NCBI RefSeq assembly: GCF_015546965.1
Contig: NZ_JADMUF010000001.1
Coordinates: forward strand, 310,001-374,000
Reading direction: 5' to 3'
Source: Collinsella aerofaciens
GTDB lineage: Bacteria; Actinomycetota; Coriobacteriia; Coriobacteriales; Coriobacteriaceae
Length of the DNA stretch: 64,000 nucleotides
Numbering within the stretch: the stretch's first letter is position 1; every line of letters begins with the position of its first letter. A program made the translations under genes and the position numbers. The notes below the pieces were generated by a model. That model was not told the origin of the DNA. It saw nothing but the letters and a program-made list of their open reading frames with translations, and searched no databases. Positions 25,783 to 33,963 of the stretch are shown in pieces.

Positions 25783-26748
25783 ATGAACACGCTCATGTTC
25801 TTCTATACCTTGGCAATACTGGTTATCTGTATTGTGACGGCGGTGCTTTCACTTGCCACCTACGCCTCGTCCCGTCGACGCTTCTTTATCTATGGCAGCG
25901 GCGTTTTTATTTGCTATGCCATCGAGATGACCGAGATCTTCTTTTTTGAATACACGTTGCAAAACCAGAGCTTTCCGGCCAGCGACTATTACTCAATTAC
26001 CATGCCTGTGTTGCGGACCCTTGTGGCGACCGCTTCACAGGCTTTTATTTGGCTGATTGCCATGGATCTGCTCGACAAGCATTCCAAGAAGCTGTTCGTC
26101 ATTCCCGTTGCAACCTTCTTGGTAAGTGAGCTGCTGATTATCGTCGCCGTCCCCTATGGCCCCATGCACCAGTGGCTTTACTACACCATGCGCCAGGTGT
26201 TCCTTGTCTTTGTGGGGCTGTATATCTTTTGGACGGCCCGCAAGAGTACGAAGGTTGAGCTGAAGGCGCGCGTCAACAACCAGCGAAAGCACCTGATTGT
26301 CGGCGCTATTCTGGTCGCCTGCATCGTTGCCGAGGACTTCTACAACATTCTGGTGGTTCCCATGAGCCTGGCGCCTTCCTGGCTGCAGCTGTATCTGTCC
26401 GAGCGCAACTTTAGCGAGAACGTCTTTGCGTGCTACTTTGCCGTCCTGCTGATCATCTACGCCTATCACGTGCTTTCGATACGCATGCAAGAGGCGCCCG
26501 AGGAAAAGAACGTCAGCGATCTTGATCGACACATCGAAGAGCAGATGCCCTTCTATCGCAACGCCTATAAGCTCTCCAACCGCGAGGCCGAGGTCATGCG
26601 CCTGGTCGTGCTGGGCAAGTCGAACCAAGAGATCGCTGACGAGCTATTCCTTGCCGTGGGCACCGTCAAGACCCACATCCACAACATCCTGGTCAAAACC
26701 GAGCAGCAAAACCGCACCACGTTGATCCTCCACTTCTGGAAGCGCTAA
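25783..26748 (+). CDS. aguR: Membrane-bound LuxR-type regulator, AguR-like
   Basis: A 321-aa protein with about seven TM segments in residues 1-235 and a C-terminal LuxR-type HTH (about 258-315: KLSNREAEVMRLVVLGKSNQEIADEL, then VGTVKTHIHNILVK). It is divergent from aguB. This architecture matches AguR of Lactococcus lactis, a one-component membrane sensor that activates the agmatine operon. Direct sensing of external agmatine is inferred. There is only a weak Shine-Dalgarno (AGGACGG) before the ATG. It could instead be another membrane LuxR protein, but the position argues for agu control. Confidence 0.8.
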   Translation: MNTLMFFYTLAILVICIVTAVLSLATYASSRRRFFIYGSGVFICYAIEMTEIFFFEYTLQNQSFPASDYYSITMPVLRTLVATASQAFIWLIAMDLLDKHSKKLFVIPVATFLVSELLIIVAVPYGPMHQWLYYTMRQVFLVFVGLYIFWTARKSTKVELKARVNNQRKHLIVGAILVACIVAEDFYNILVVPMSLAPSWLQLYLSERNFSENVFACYFAVLLIIYAYHVLSIRMQEAPEEKNVSDLDRHIEEQMPFYRNAYKLSNREAEVMRLVVLGKSNQEIADELFLAVGTVKTHIHNILVKTEQQNRTTLILHFWKR

Positions 26749-26790
26749 CCTGCCAAAAAGGGACAGGTTTATTTTGGTAGGTTTTATCTG

Positions 26791-27011
26791 GGCAAACGCC
26801 AACCGCCGCGAGAGAGCTGTTTTCCCTCGTGGCGGTCTTCTAGCAGAAAAACCAAGTGAGTAGGCTTTTTGCAGGAGGCCAAGCACGCCCCAAAACGCCA
26901 CAGCTCTGACCTGCAGTTTTTATAGATCATTTGTCGCGATGTGCTCGGCAAGTTCAAAAAAGTCTACTCACTTGCATCCGAAACGCACCAGATAGGCAAA
27001 AATAACCGCCA
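26791..27011. repeat. MITE-like repeat, copy B
   Basis: Nearly the same as 18641-18870. The central inverted-repeat unit runs 26852-26974, bounded by CAAGTGAGTAGGCTTTTT and its near complement. It is preceded at 26750-26783 by a CCTGCCAAAA..TTTTGGTAGG hairpin shared with 14106-14165, which may terminate the regulator gene. Confidence 0.75.
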
Positions 27012-27047
27012 CGAGAGGGCCCCAGCCCCTTCGCGGCGGTCATACGC
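27005..27047 (-). terminator. Terminator after the BceAB-like operon
   Basis: On the minus strand ACCGCC.CGA..GGG pairs with CCC..TCG.GGCGGT and is followed by TATTTTT. Confidence 0.7.
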
Positions 27048-27077
27048 CTCTGATTTTGCGACGATTTTGCCCGCTTG

Positions 27078-29279
27078 TTACTCGCTGTAGCGGGTGGCGA
27101 TGGCAGCTTGTACCATGCCGGCGCTCATGAGGTAGGTCACCAGGAAGTAGCCACCGTATGCTGCCAGGAAGATTGCACAGGTGAGGCCCACGGTGCCGCC
27201 GATGCTCATATCTCCGAATATGCTCACCAGCTCGATAATCACCTTGAGCGCCACAAAGGAGTGCGCCAGGCCCACTGCCAGCGGGAACAAGAAGAATACC
27301 GCTTGCTGCGCCATCACCGAATGGCGAATCTGGCGGTCGTCACAGCCGATCTGTGCCAGCACACGATAGCTGCGGCTGCCGTCGGCCACATTGGAGAGCT
27401 GCTGGATCGACAGTATCGCCGCGCACGCAACGACCAGTACAAAGCCAATGTAGATGGCCAGATAGCTAATCATGCCGTTCATTTGCGCTGCTTGCGTGTA
27501 CATCTCGGAGCGTGTGAAGAAGATTCCCCATGACCCTGGCTCCTTGCCGTCAACGAGCAGATTGTCGAGCAAAGTGTATTTAATGCTCTCGTCTGCCTCG
27601 GTCGTATCCATCCCCTGTTTGTAATTAACGAGCAGGCTACTGGAATACGGCTGCAGATTAAGTTGGGACAACAGCTCGTCGGCAACGACGACGGTACCCG
27701 GGTTACTGCCCATCGCCGAGTTGGCGATGGCCGCCGCGTCCTTGTCCGACTTATCGGTTGCGGGCTTGAGCTCATGCCCGCCCAAGGTGAGGGTATGGCC
27801 GCCGGCCATGTACTTGGTGTACAGGTCGCCCAGCTCACCGCCCATATCACACGTAAGCAGGTACTGGTCGCGGCCAATGCTCACCGGCTCCTCGCCCATC
27901 ATCTGGCGCAGTTTGTTGTACTGGCTCGCCGGCGTCACAAACAGACCCATCGTATCGGCATTGCTACCCCCGAGCGCCTTGGGGAGCTTTTCGCCCATGG
28001 TCTTGCACATCTCACCCGCAGACACCGAAGGATTCGAACCGCCAAACGGGAAACTCAGATACGAATCGATCTGAACATGCTCACCGGCAACATCGGCGAT
28101 ATTGACCTTCTTGCCGGTCTCGTCGTTGTTGTCCGCCGACTTGCCCTTGCCGTGCCATGCGGAGTACAAATCGACCGTTGTATCGGCTAGCACCATGCGG
28201 TCGGCTTCAGACGGATTGACATATTCTTTGTAGTAGTCGAGCGTATCGGGCGTGTAATAGACATACGTCTGAGACACATCAACAGGGTTATAGCGCTCCA
28301 GGTTTTCGTTCATCACATTGGCAATCGACATACCACACGTCACCGAGGTGATGGCCAAAAACAGGAGCATCGCGATGACGCCCATCGAAAAGCACACCGT
28401 GTTGACCTTGGCCGCAAGCTGGCGCACGGTAAACATGTTGAGGCCGCGCCAATACACGCCGCGCAGGCTCTGCAGCAGCTTGATGAGCATGCCTGAGAGT
28501 CCCCAAAACAGGGCAAAGGTGCCCACGGTAACCATAGCGGTCGTAATACCAAACTGGTTCATGGCCTCTTGCAGCTTGCTGTCCGTCGCGGTTAGCGGGA
28601 ACCCATCACGTAGCAGACGGTAATAGGCCACGCCCACAAGCACCACGCCCACGGCAAAGATGGCAATCGCGATCCAGGGGTTGCGTGTCTTGATGCTCTC
28701 GTTGCGACGCTCGGCACCCATAAGCTCGATAAGTTTGGTACGACGCACGGCGCGAAGGTTCAGCAGTAGCGTGAGCACAAACATTACGAGCATGCAGGCA
28801 AGGGTCAGATTGAACGCATGCACCGAGAAAAAGAAGTGGAAATTGGCGATCTGTGTCTTAAAGAGCGAGGCCGTAAAGAACGTCATGAGCTGGGAGAGTC
28901 CCACACCCAGCACAATGCCGGCGACAAAGGCCACGACCGATACTATCACGGTCTCGAGCGCCATGATCGTGGCGACGCGCCCACGCCCCATGCCGAGCAC
29001 CTGGTACAGGCCAAACTCCTTCTTGCGGCGTTTCATGATGAAGTTATTGGCATACACCATCAAAAAGGCCATGACACCGGCCAAAAAGTACGTCAGGTCG
29101 CCGAGCATGCTGCCCATTACCTGCGCCAAGCCCTTTTCATCGATTCCGGCGATGTCGACCTGCATCGAGATGGTGTTAAAGGCGTAGAAAACCGTAACGC
29201 CCAGGGTGAGCGTCAAAAGGTAGACGAGGTAGTCGCGGCCGGCACGGCGGACGTTGCCCCAAGCGAGTTTACAGAGCAT
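27078..29279 (-). CDS. BceB-like ABC transporter permease (FtsX domains)
   Basis: A 733-aa permease with ten predicted TM helices: an FtsX core near residues 60-190, a large extracellular domain (about 330-600), and a second FtsX core at about 630-730. This layout is that of BceB/peptide-7-exporter permeases involved in resistance to, or sensing of, cell-envelope peptides. I chose ATG 29279 (GAGGG 5-6 nt upstream; GTG 29291 also open). It overlaps the ATPase gene by 11 nt. No BceRS-like two-component genes are seen nearby, so the regulator is unknown. Confidence 0.88.
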   Translation of the reverse strand: MLCKLAWGNVRRAGRDYLVYLLTLTLGVTVFYAFNTISMQVDIAGIDEKGLAQVMGSMLGDLTYFLAGVMAFLMVYANNFIMKRRKKEFGLYQVLGMGRGRVATIMALETVIVSVVAFVAGIVLGVGLSQLMTFFTASLFKTQIANFHFFFSVHAFNLTLACMLVMFVLTLLLNLRAVRRTKLIELMGAERRNESIKTRNPWIAIAIFAVGVVLVGVAYYRLLRDGFPLTATDSKLQEAMNQFGITTAMVTVGTFALFWGLSGMLIKLLQSLRGVYWRGLNMFTVRQLAAKVNTVCFSMGVIAMLLFLAITSVTCGMSIANVMNENLERYNPVDVSQTYVYYTPDTLDYYKEYVNPSEADRMVLADTTVDLYSAWHGKGKSADNNDETGKKVNIADVAGEHVQIDSYLSFPFGGSNPSVSAGEMCKTMGEKLPKALGGSNADTMGLFVTPASQYNKLRQMMGEEPVSIGRDQYLLTCDMGGELGDLYTKYMAGGHTLTLGGHELKPATDKSDKDAAAIANSAMGSNPGTVVVADELLSQLNLQPYSSSLLVNYKQGMDTTEADESIKYTLLDNLLVDGKEPGSWGIFFTRSEMYTQAAQMNGMISYLAIYIGFVLVVACAAILSIQQLSNVADGSRSYRVLAQIGCDDRQIRHSVMAQQAVFFLFPLAVGLAHSFVALKVIIELVSIFGDMSIGGTVGLTCAIFLAAYGGYFLVTYLMSAGMVQAAIATRYSE

Positions 29280-30054
29280 CGGAGCCCTCACCGCCCATCA
29301 TGGCAACGACCTCCATAATGCGGTCGAAGAACTCGCGACGGTCGGTGTCGCCGCGGCGCAGCTCGGTGAAGATCTTGCCGTCGCGGATAAACAGCACGCG
29401 GCTCGTGTAGCTGGCGGCAAAGCTGTCATGCGTGACCATGAGCACGGTGGCGCGCAGGCGGCGATTGAGGGCCTCCAGGCTCTCGAGCAGCAGGCGGGCG
29501 CTCTTGGAATCGAGGGCGCCGGTGGGCTCGTCGGCCATGATCATGGTGGGGTCGGTGACGAGCGCGCGAGCCGCGGCAACGCGCTGCTGCTGACCGCCGG
29601 ACATCTGGTAGGGATACTTGTCGAGCACCTGACTGATGGACAGGCGCGCTGCCACATCCTGCACGCGGGTCGAGATCTCTGCCGAGTTTGTGCGGGCGAT
29701 GGTGAGCGGCAGGGCGATGTTCTCGCGTGCCGTGAGCGTATCGAGCAGGTTGGAGTCCTGGAAGATAAAGCCGAGCTCCTCGCGGCGGAACTGCGAAAGC
29801 TTAGCCTGCTTCATACGCGTCACGTCCTGGCCGTTGATGCGGATGGTGCCGCTCGTGGCGCTATCGATGGTCGAGACGCAGTTGAGCAACGTCGACTTGC
29901 CCGAGCCCGAAGCGCCCATGATGCCAACAAATTCGCCGCGGTTGACGGTAAAGCTGACGTCGTTGAGCGCGCGGGTCACGTTGCCCAGCGCTCCATATAC
30001 CTTTTCGAGATGCGCGACCTCCAGTACCGGGGTCGCCATGTGCGTGGTTTGCAT
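29269..30054 (-). CDS. BceA-like ABC transporter ATPase
   Basis: A 261-aa ATPase of the MacB/BceA/LolD class: Walker A GASGSGKST, Q-loop IFQDSNLLD, signature MSGGQQQR, Walker B MIMADEPTGALD, H-loop VTHD. It forms an operon with the FtsX-type permease (overlapping genes). AAAGGA lies about 8 nt before the ATG. Antimicrobial-peptide resistance is the family's common role; the substrate here is not known. Confidence 0.9.
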   Translation of the reverse strand: MQTTHMATPVLEVAHLEKVYGALGNVTRALNDVSFTVNRGEFVGIMGASGSGKSTLLNCVSTIDSATSGTIRINGQDVTRMKQAKLSQFRREELGFIFQDSNLLDTLTARENIALPLTIARTNSAEISTRVQDVAARLSISQVLDKYPYQMSGGQQQRVAAARALVTDPTMIMADEPTGALDSKSARLLLESLEALNRRLRATVLMVTHDSFAASYTSRVLFIRDGKIFTELRRGDTDRREFFDRIMEVVAMMGGEGSDAL

Positions 30055-30202
30055 ACCGAGTCCTTTCTTGCGATTAGTCTACGGCATCTATAGTCGCAAG
30101 AAGACGAGTCAGCTACCATCGATATGGCTTACGCTTGCCTTACCGTTGTGTAAGGTACGGGTAGCTACCCTGTCACGTGTTGATGTTGAGAGAGGACTCC
30201 TG

Positions 30203-31189
30203 TTGAAGACTGTTCATGTTGCCGCTGGGATCATTCGCAAGGAAGGATCTGACGAGCTGCTTGCCGTGCAGCGCGGCTACGGCGACATGCAGGGACTTTG
30301 GGAGTTTCCCGGCGGCAAGCTCATGCGCGGCGAGACACCCGAGGACGCCGTGCGACGCGAACTTATGGAAGAGCTGCAGGTAAAAGTCACCAACCTGCGC
30401 GATTTCTATACCGTTGAGTATGACTACCCCGATTTTCATCTCTCCATGGAGTGCTACTACTGCTCGCTCGCCGATGAATCCGATGAGCCTCAGAAGCACG
30501 ACCGCCAGCTCGATATCCGCTGGATTCCGCGCACCTCGCTTGCCACGGTGGAATGGATGCCCGCCGACAAGGGGCTTATCGATGCCCTGATTGAGTTGAA
30601 GGAAGATCGGCTTGAGGCTAACGCCGCCAACGACACCGAGTCCACCACAGCCGACGAGCCCGTTACCAAACCCAAGCGCAAAGCCAAGCGCCGCAGCAAA
30701 AAGCGCCCCAAGCCCGGCCTGCTGGACGGCATCGACACCTCGGACCTTTCCGCCGACGAGCGTGAACTCGTGCGCCGTCGCGCCGCTATAAAAAAGTCCA
30801 TGAAGGGCAACAAGCGCGCCAATACCAAGCCAGAGCTGCTCGTTCGCCAGCGCCTGCGCGCAGCGGGCCTCACCGGCTATCGCCTGGAATGGAAGGTTCC
30901 CGGCAAGCCCGACATCGCCTTTCCTGGGCGCAAGATCGCCATCTTCGTCAACGGCTGCTTTTGGCACCGCTGCCCCAAGTGCAACCCCAGCCAGCCCAAG
31001 CGCAACGTTGAGTTTTGGGAGGCAAAGTTCCGTCGCAACGTCGAGCGCGACCGCGCTGCCGTGGCAGCACTCATTCAAATGGGCTGGACGCCCATAACCA
31101 TCTGGGAATGCGAGCTCAAAAAAGACCGCATCGACGCCACGATGGAAAAGGTCATCGAACAAGTACGCGCCGCAGAACCGCAGCGCTAG
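30203..31189 (+). CDS. Nudix (MutT-like) hydrolase fused to Vsr-type endonuclease
   Basis: A 328-aa two-domain protein. Residues 1-133: Nudix hydrolase with the box GGKLMRGE..RRELMEEL at 38-60 and WEFPGGK as in MutT-type (oxidised dNTP) sanitising enzymes. Residues 141-195: Lys/Arg-rich linker. Residues 198-328: very-short-patch-repair nuclease with NTKPEL, VPGKPDIAF (catalytic Asp 237), FVNGCFWHRCPKC, NVERD and WECEL. The His of the usual FxHGCFWH is Asn here. Start is TTG 30203, with AGAGAGGA 6 nt upstream; no in-frame ATG or GTG is better placed. No cytosine methylase is adjacent. The combined function is unknown. Confidence 0.85.
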   Translation: MKTVHVAAGIIRKEGSDELLAVQRGYGDMQGLWEFPGGKLMRGETPEDAVRRELMEELQVKVTNLRDFYTVEYDYPDFHLSMECYYCSLADESDEPQKHDRQLDIRWIPRTSLATVEWMPADKGLIDALIELKEDRLEANAANDTESTTADEPVTKPKRKAKRRSKKRPKPGLLDGIDTSDLSADERELVRRRAAIKKSMKGNKRANTKPELLVRQRLRAAGLTGYRLEWKVPGKPDIAFPGRKIAIFVNGCFWHRCPKCNPSQPKRNVEFWEAKFRRNVERDRAAVAALIQMGWTPITIWECELKKDRIDATMEKVIEQVRAAEPQR

Positions 31190-31443
31190 AAACGAGCCAT
31201 CCACACGCCCCACACAGGCGAGCCACATCCGCGCCACAAACCTTAGAAAGCCCTTAAGCTCAAAACCTTTCAAGAGTGTTACTCAGTACCTTTGACCTGC
31301 GGTTTCATCGTAATTGCAAACCTCATTAAGCCTTTCTTTAGCGCTTCTTTGTAACGGCCGCGGCATAATACTGCCAACGCACGGGACCTAGCAGCACACC
31401 CCGTGCGCAACCTTTTGGTGGACATCGAGGAGGCCGCATAAGC

Positions 31444-31653
31444 ATGCATTCTTCCAATGACGCAGCACAGCAGCCATCCCTAAAACATGCAAACCTTTTC
31501 TCCTTCCCCCCGACACAGAGAAACGGCTTCCTCGACTCCCCCACCACAAAAGCCAAACGCTCAACCAATCAGAGCCTCAACTTGCGAGCATCCTTCGAAA
31601 AGCTCCAAGCATCCCTAGACAAGGCGTTCCCCAACCAAGCCCGGGCATACTAA
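31444..31653 (+). CDS. Small hypothetical protein, 69 aa
   Basis: ATG at 31444 with GAGGAGG about 10 nt upstream. Product is polar and Ser/Gln/Asn-rich, ending LRASFEKLQASLDKAFPNQARAY, which looks like a short amphipathic helix. No known family. A hairpin (CGCACGGG with CCCGTGCG) lies in its leader near 31378-31410. It has no obvious partner genes. Confidence 0.45.
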   Translation: MHSSNDAAQQPSLKHANLFSFPPTQRNGFLDSPTTKAKRSTNQSLNLRASFEKLQASLDKAFPNQARAY

Positions 31654-31721
31654 CCCCTCATCAACAAAGTAGCCCTCACGCTCCATTATTTCCGCCCTAA
31701 CGCCACAAGGGCGATCGAGCA

Positions 31722-31874
31722 GGACGGCTTGGGCGGGTCCCCGTACTCAGTTTCCAAAATCATTCCGCAGCGCGAAGGCCCCCGTTGTCAACGCTTCGAA
31801 GAAGCGAGACAACGGGGGCCTTCATGCGCGAGGACGTTTTGGAAACTGAGTACGGGGACCCGCCCAAGCCGTCC
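31722..31874 (-). repeat. Long double-stem hairpin element (family 2, copy b)
   Basis: Outer arms 31722-31759 and 31837-31874 are a perfect 38-bp inverted repeat. The inner stem 31774-31789 with 31808-31823 is a perfect 16 bp, capped by CGCTTC.GAAGCG. The internal loop repeats CCGCAG and CGAGGAC of copy a (5921-6050), while most stem sequence differs. It ends 24 bp from the aldolase stop codon. Confidence 0.75.
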
Positions 31875-31898
31875 GGTGGGATCAGAGTACCCTTGCTG

Positions 31899-32756
31899 TT
31901 ACTCTGCCTTGCCCACAGAGTTGAGGTTGGTCATGCGGATCTTAACCAGCTCGGTGATCTCACGCATACCCTCCTTGGCCGGCTTCTTGGGATCGAAGCA
32001 GGCAGGGTTCTCGGCCATGTAGGCCATGAAGCCCTTGGTGTAGGCCTGACGCAGCTCGGTGGCGTAGTTAACCTTGCAGATGCCGTTCTTCACAGCCTCG
32101 GCGACCTGCTCATCGGGCACACCGGAGGTGCCGTGCAGAACCAGCGGCACGTCGACGGCGTCGCGGATGGCCTTGACCACGGACTGCTCAATGTGCGGAT
32201 CGCTCGTGTACACACCGTGGCTGGTGCCAACGCCAATGGCCAGCGAGGTGCAGCCGGTACGCTCGACGAACTCCTTGGCCTCGGCCGGATCGGTGTAGGG
32301 GCTCTCGCCCTCAACCGCGGGACCGTCGTCCTCCTTGCCGCCAACCTTGCCGAGCTCAGCCTCAACGGGCACACCCATGGCGCGGCCAGCATCGGCGACG
32401 GACTTGGTCAGCGCGATGTTGTCCTCGAAGGACTCGTGCGAGCCGTCGATCATGACAGAGGTGTAGCCCGTGCGGAAAGCCTGCATGCAGCGGTCATAGC
32501 CATCGCCGTGATCGAGGTGTAGGGCGACGGGCACGGAAGCGCGCTCGGCGGCAGCCTTGACCATGCCGTAGAAGTAGTCCAGACCAGCGGTCTTGATGGT
32601 GCCCGGGGTGGTCTGCATGATGACGGGGGACTTGGTCTCCTCGGCAGCGGCCAGAACGGCCATAACAAACTCGAGGTTCTCGACGTTGAACGCGCCGACA
32701 GCGTAGTGACCGGCCTGAGCGTCCTTGAGCATCTTTTCGGTGGTAACAAGTGCCAT
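31899..32756 (-). CDS. Class II fructose/tagatose-1,6-bisphosphate aldolase
   Basis: A 285-aa zinc aldolase. HLDHGDGYD holds a catalytic Asp and a zinc His; EAELGKVGGKEDD, IGVGTSHG and LVLHGTSGVP supply the other metal and phosphate contacts. Features near the active site (TTPGTI) and length resemble GatY/KbaY as much as Fba. Start ATG 32756 with GGAGAGGAG upstream. It is divergent from a DeoR regulator. Because the lacC/lacB/lacA genes here lack a class I lacD, this enzyme could cleave tagatose-1,6-bisphosphate. A glycolytic fructose-bisphosphate role cannot be excluded. Confidence 0.85.
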   Translation of the reverse strand: MALVTTEKMLKDAQAGHYAVGAFNVENLEFVMAVLAAAEETKSPVIMQTTPGTIKTAGLDYFYGMVKAAAERASVPVALHLDHGDGYDRCMQAFRTGYTSVMIDGSHESFEDNIALTKSVADAGRAMGVPVEAELGKVGGKEDDGPAVEGESPYTDPAEAKEFVERTGCTSLAIGVGTSHGVYTSDPHIEQSVVKAIRDAVDVPLVLHGTSGVPDEQVAEAVKNGICKVNYATELRQAYTKGFMAYMAENPACFDPKKPAKEGMREITELVKIRMTNLNSVGKAE

Positions 32757-33091
32757 GAGCGTTTGCTCCTCTCCCTCGCCCGCATCTGGACATCGGGCGT
32801 AGTTGTTCACAAGGCGTTTTACCTTGCGTTTTGCTGCGCTCATTGTATGAAATTCAGCAGCTTTGCACGTGCGAGATATTGAGCCCATGCAGGTCAATAC
32901 AGTCATTTTTGAAAAGCAAACGGAAGGAATTTGAGCCGAGTGGACATGTTCGATATTGAATTTTGTGCGTTCAGCGTCTTTCTTTTATAGAAAAGATAAG
33001 TAATCGAAAGGCGTTTTCTTACTCAAAAAGAAAATGAACGAAAATAGACTCAACACAATTCCTGCAAATTTCAGACGATGATGGAGCAACT
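32757..33091. promoter_or_regulatory. Divergent promoter region, aldolase / DeoR gene
   Basis: A 335-bp AT-rich region with a palindrome TCTTTCTTTTATAGAAAAGA near 32979-32998 and repeated GAAAA/TTTTC tracts up to 33050. Likely operators of the DeoR regulator; no gene seen. Confidence 0.45.
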
Positions 33092-33895
33092 ATGGCCCAT
33101 GCAACAACCCGAGCTTTCGCCGATGAGCGTCGTGCCGCCATCATGGAGATGCTCGAGCATAATGCCTCGGTGCAGGTAGCAGAAATCGCCCAGACCTTTG
33201 GCGTGTCCTCCGTCACCGCCCGCGCCGACCTGGACGCGCTCGCCGAAGCAGGCAAGCTGCGCCGCACGCACGGCGGTGCCGTATCACTCCACAAACGTCT
33301 GACCGTCTCCACGCAGGATCGCCGCATCAATGTCAACGTCGCCGCCAAGCAGGCCATCGCGCAAAGCGCCATCGAGCTCGTCAATGACGGCGACACGCTG
33401 CTCGTCGACTCGGGCACCACGGCGCTCGAGTTCGTCCGGCTCCTCGATCAGCGCGACGGTATCACCGTCATCACGGCCGACATTACCATTGCCGATTACA
33501 TCGACGAGAGCATGCCCTCAGTCGATGTCGTCATGCTGGGCGGGGCGCTGCGCAAAGGCCATCGTTATTTGTACGGACCGCTCACTATGCAGGCGCTCCA
33601 AATGGTCCATGCCGATCTGGCCGTCATGTGCCCCGGCGCCTTTGTCCCCAGCTGCGGCTTTACGACCGACTTTCCCCAGATGGCCGAGACCAAAACGGCT
33701 ATGATCGCCGCGGCCCATCAAAGCGTCGCCCTCATGGACGCCAGCAAGGTTAACGGACGCGGCATGTATCGCTTTGCCGAGCTGACCGATGTCGACACCG
33801 TCGTGATGGACCGCGACCCCGACGATGCCGTCGCCACCTCAATCGCCGAGATCGCCGACGACGCCCGCCCGAACCTCATCATCACCAGCGCGTAA
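33092..33895 (+). CDS. DeoR-family regulator
   Basis: A 267-aa repressor: N-terminal HTH (VQVAEIAQTFGVSSVTARADLDAL at about 28-52), the family hallmark LRRTHGGAV, and a C-terminal DeoRC sugar-phosphate sensor with DSGTTALEF. TGGAG precedes the ATG. It is divergent from the class II aldolase and probably controls it in response to a phosphorylated sugar. A terminator follows. Confidence 0.88.
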   Translation: MAHATTRAFADERRAAIMEMLEHNASVQVAEIAQTFGVSSVTARADLDALAEAGKLRRTHGGAVSLHKRLTVSTQDRRINVNVAAKQAIAQSAIELVNDGDTLLVDSGTTALEFVRLLDQRDGITVITADITIADYIDESMPSVDVVMLGGALRKGHRYLYGPLTMQALQMVHADLAVMCPGAFVPSCGFTTDFPQMAETKTAMIAAAHQSVALMDASKVNGRGMYRFAELTDVDTVVMDRDPDDAVATSIAEIADDARPNLIITSA

Positions 33896-33901
33896 AAACA
33901 A

Positions 33902-33940
33902 AAACCACCACAAAGGTGCCTGTCCCCTTTGTGGTGGTTT
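33902..33940. terminator. Bidirectional terminator
   Basis: AAACCACCACAAA (33902-33914) pairs with TTTGTGGTGGTTT (33928-33940). A-rich and T-rich flanks serve both the DeoR gene and the convergent flavodiiron gene. Confidence 0.8.
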
Positions 33941-33963
33941 GCGCGTTAAAAGTGAACGTATTG

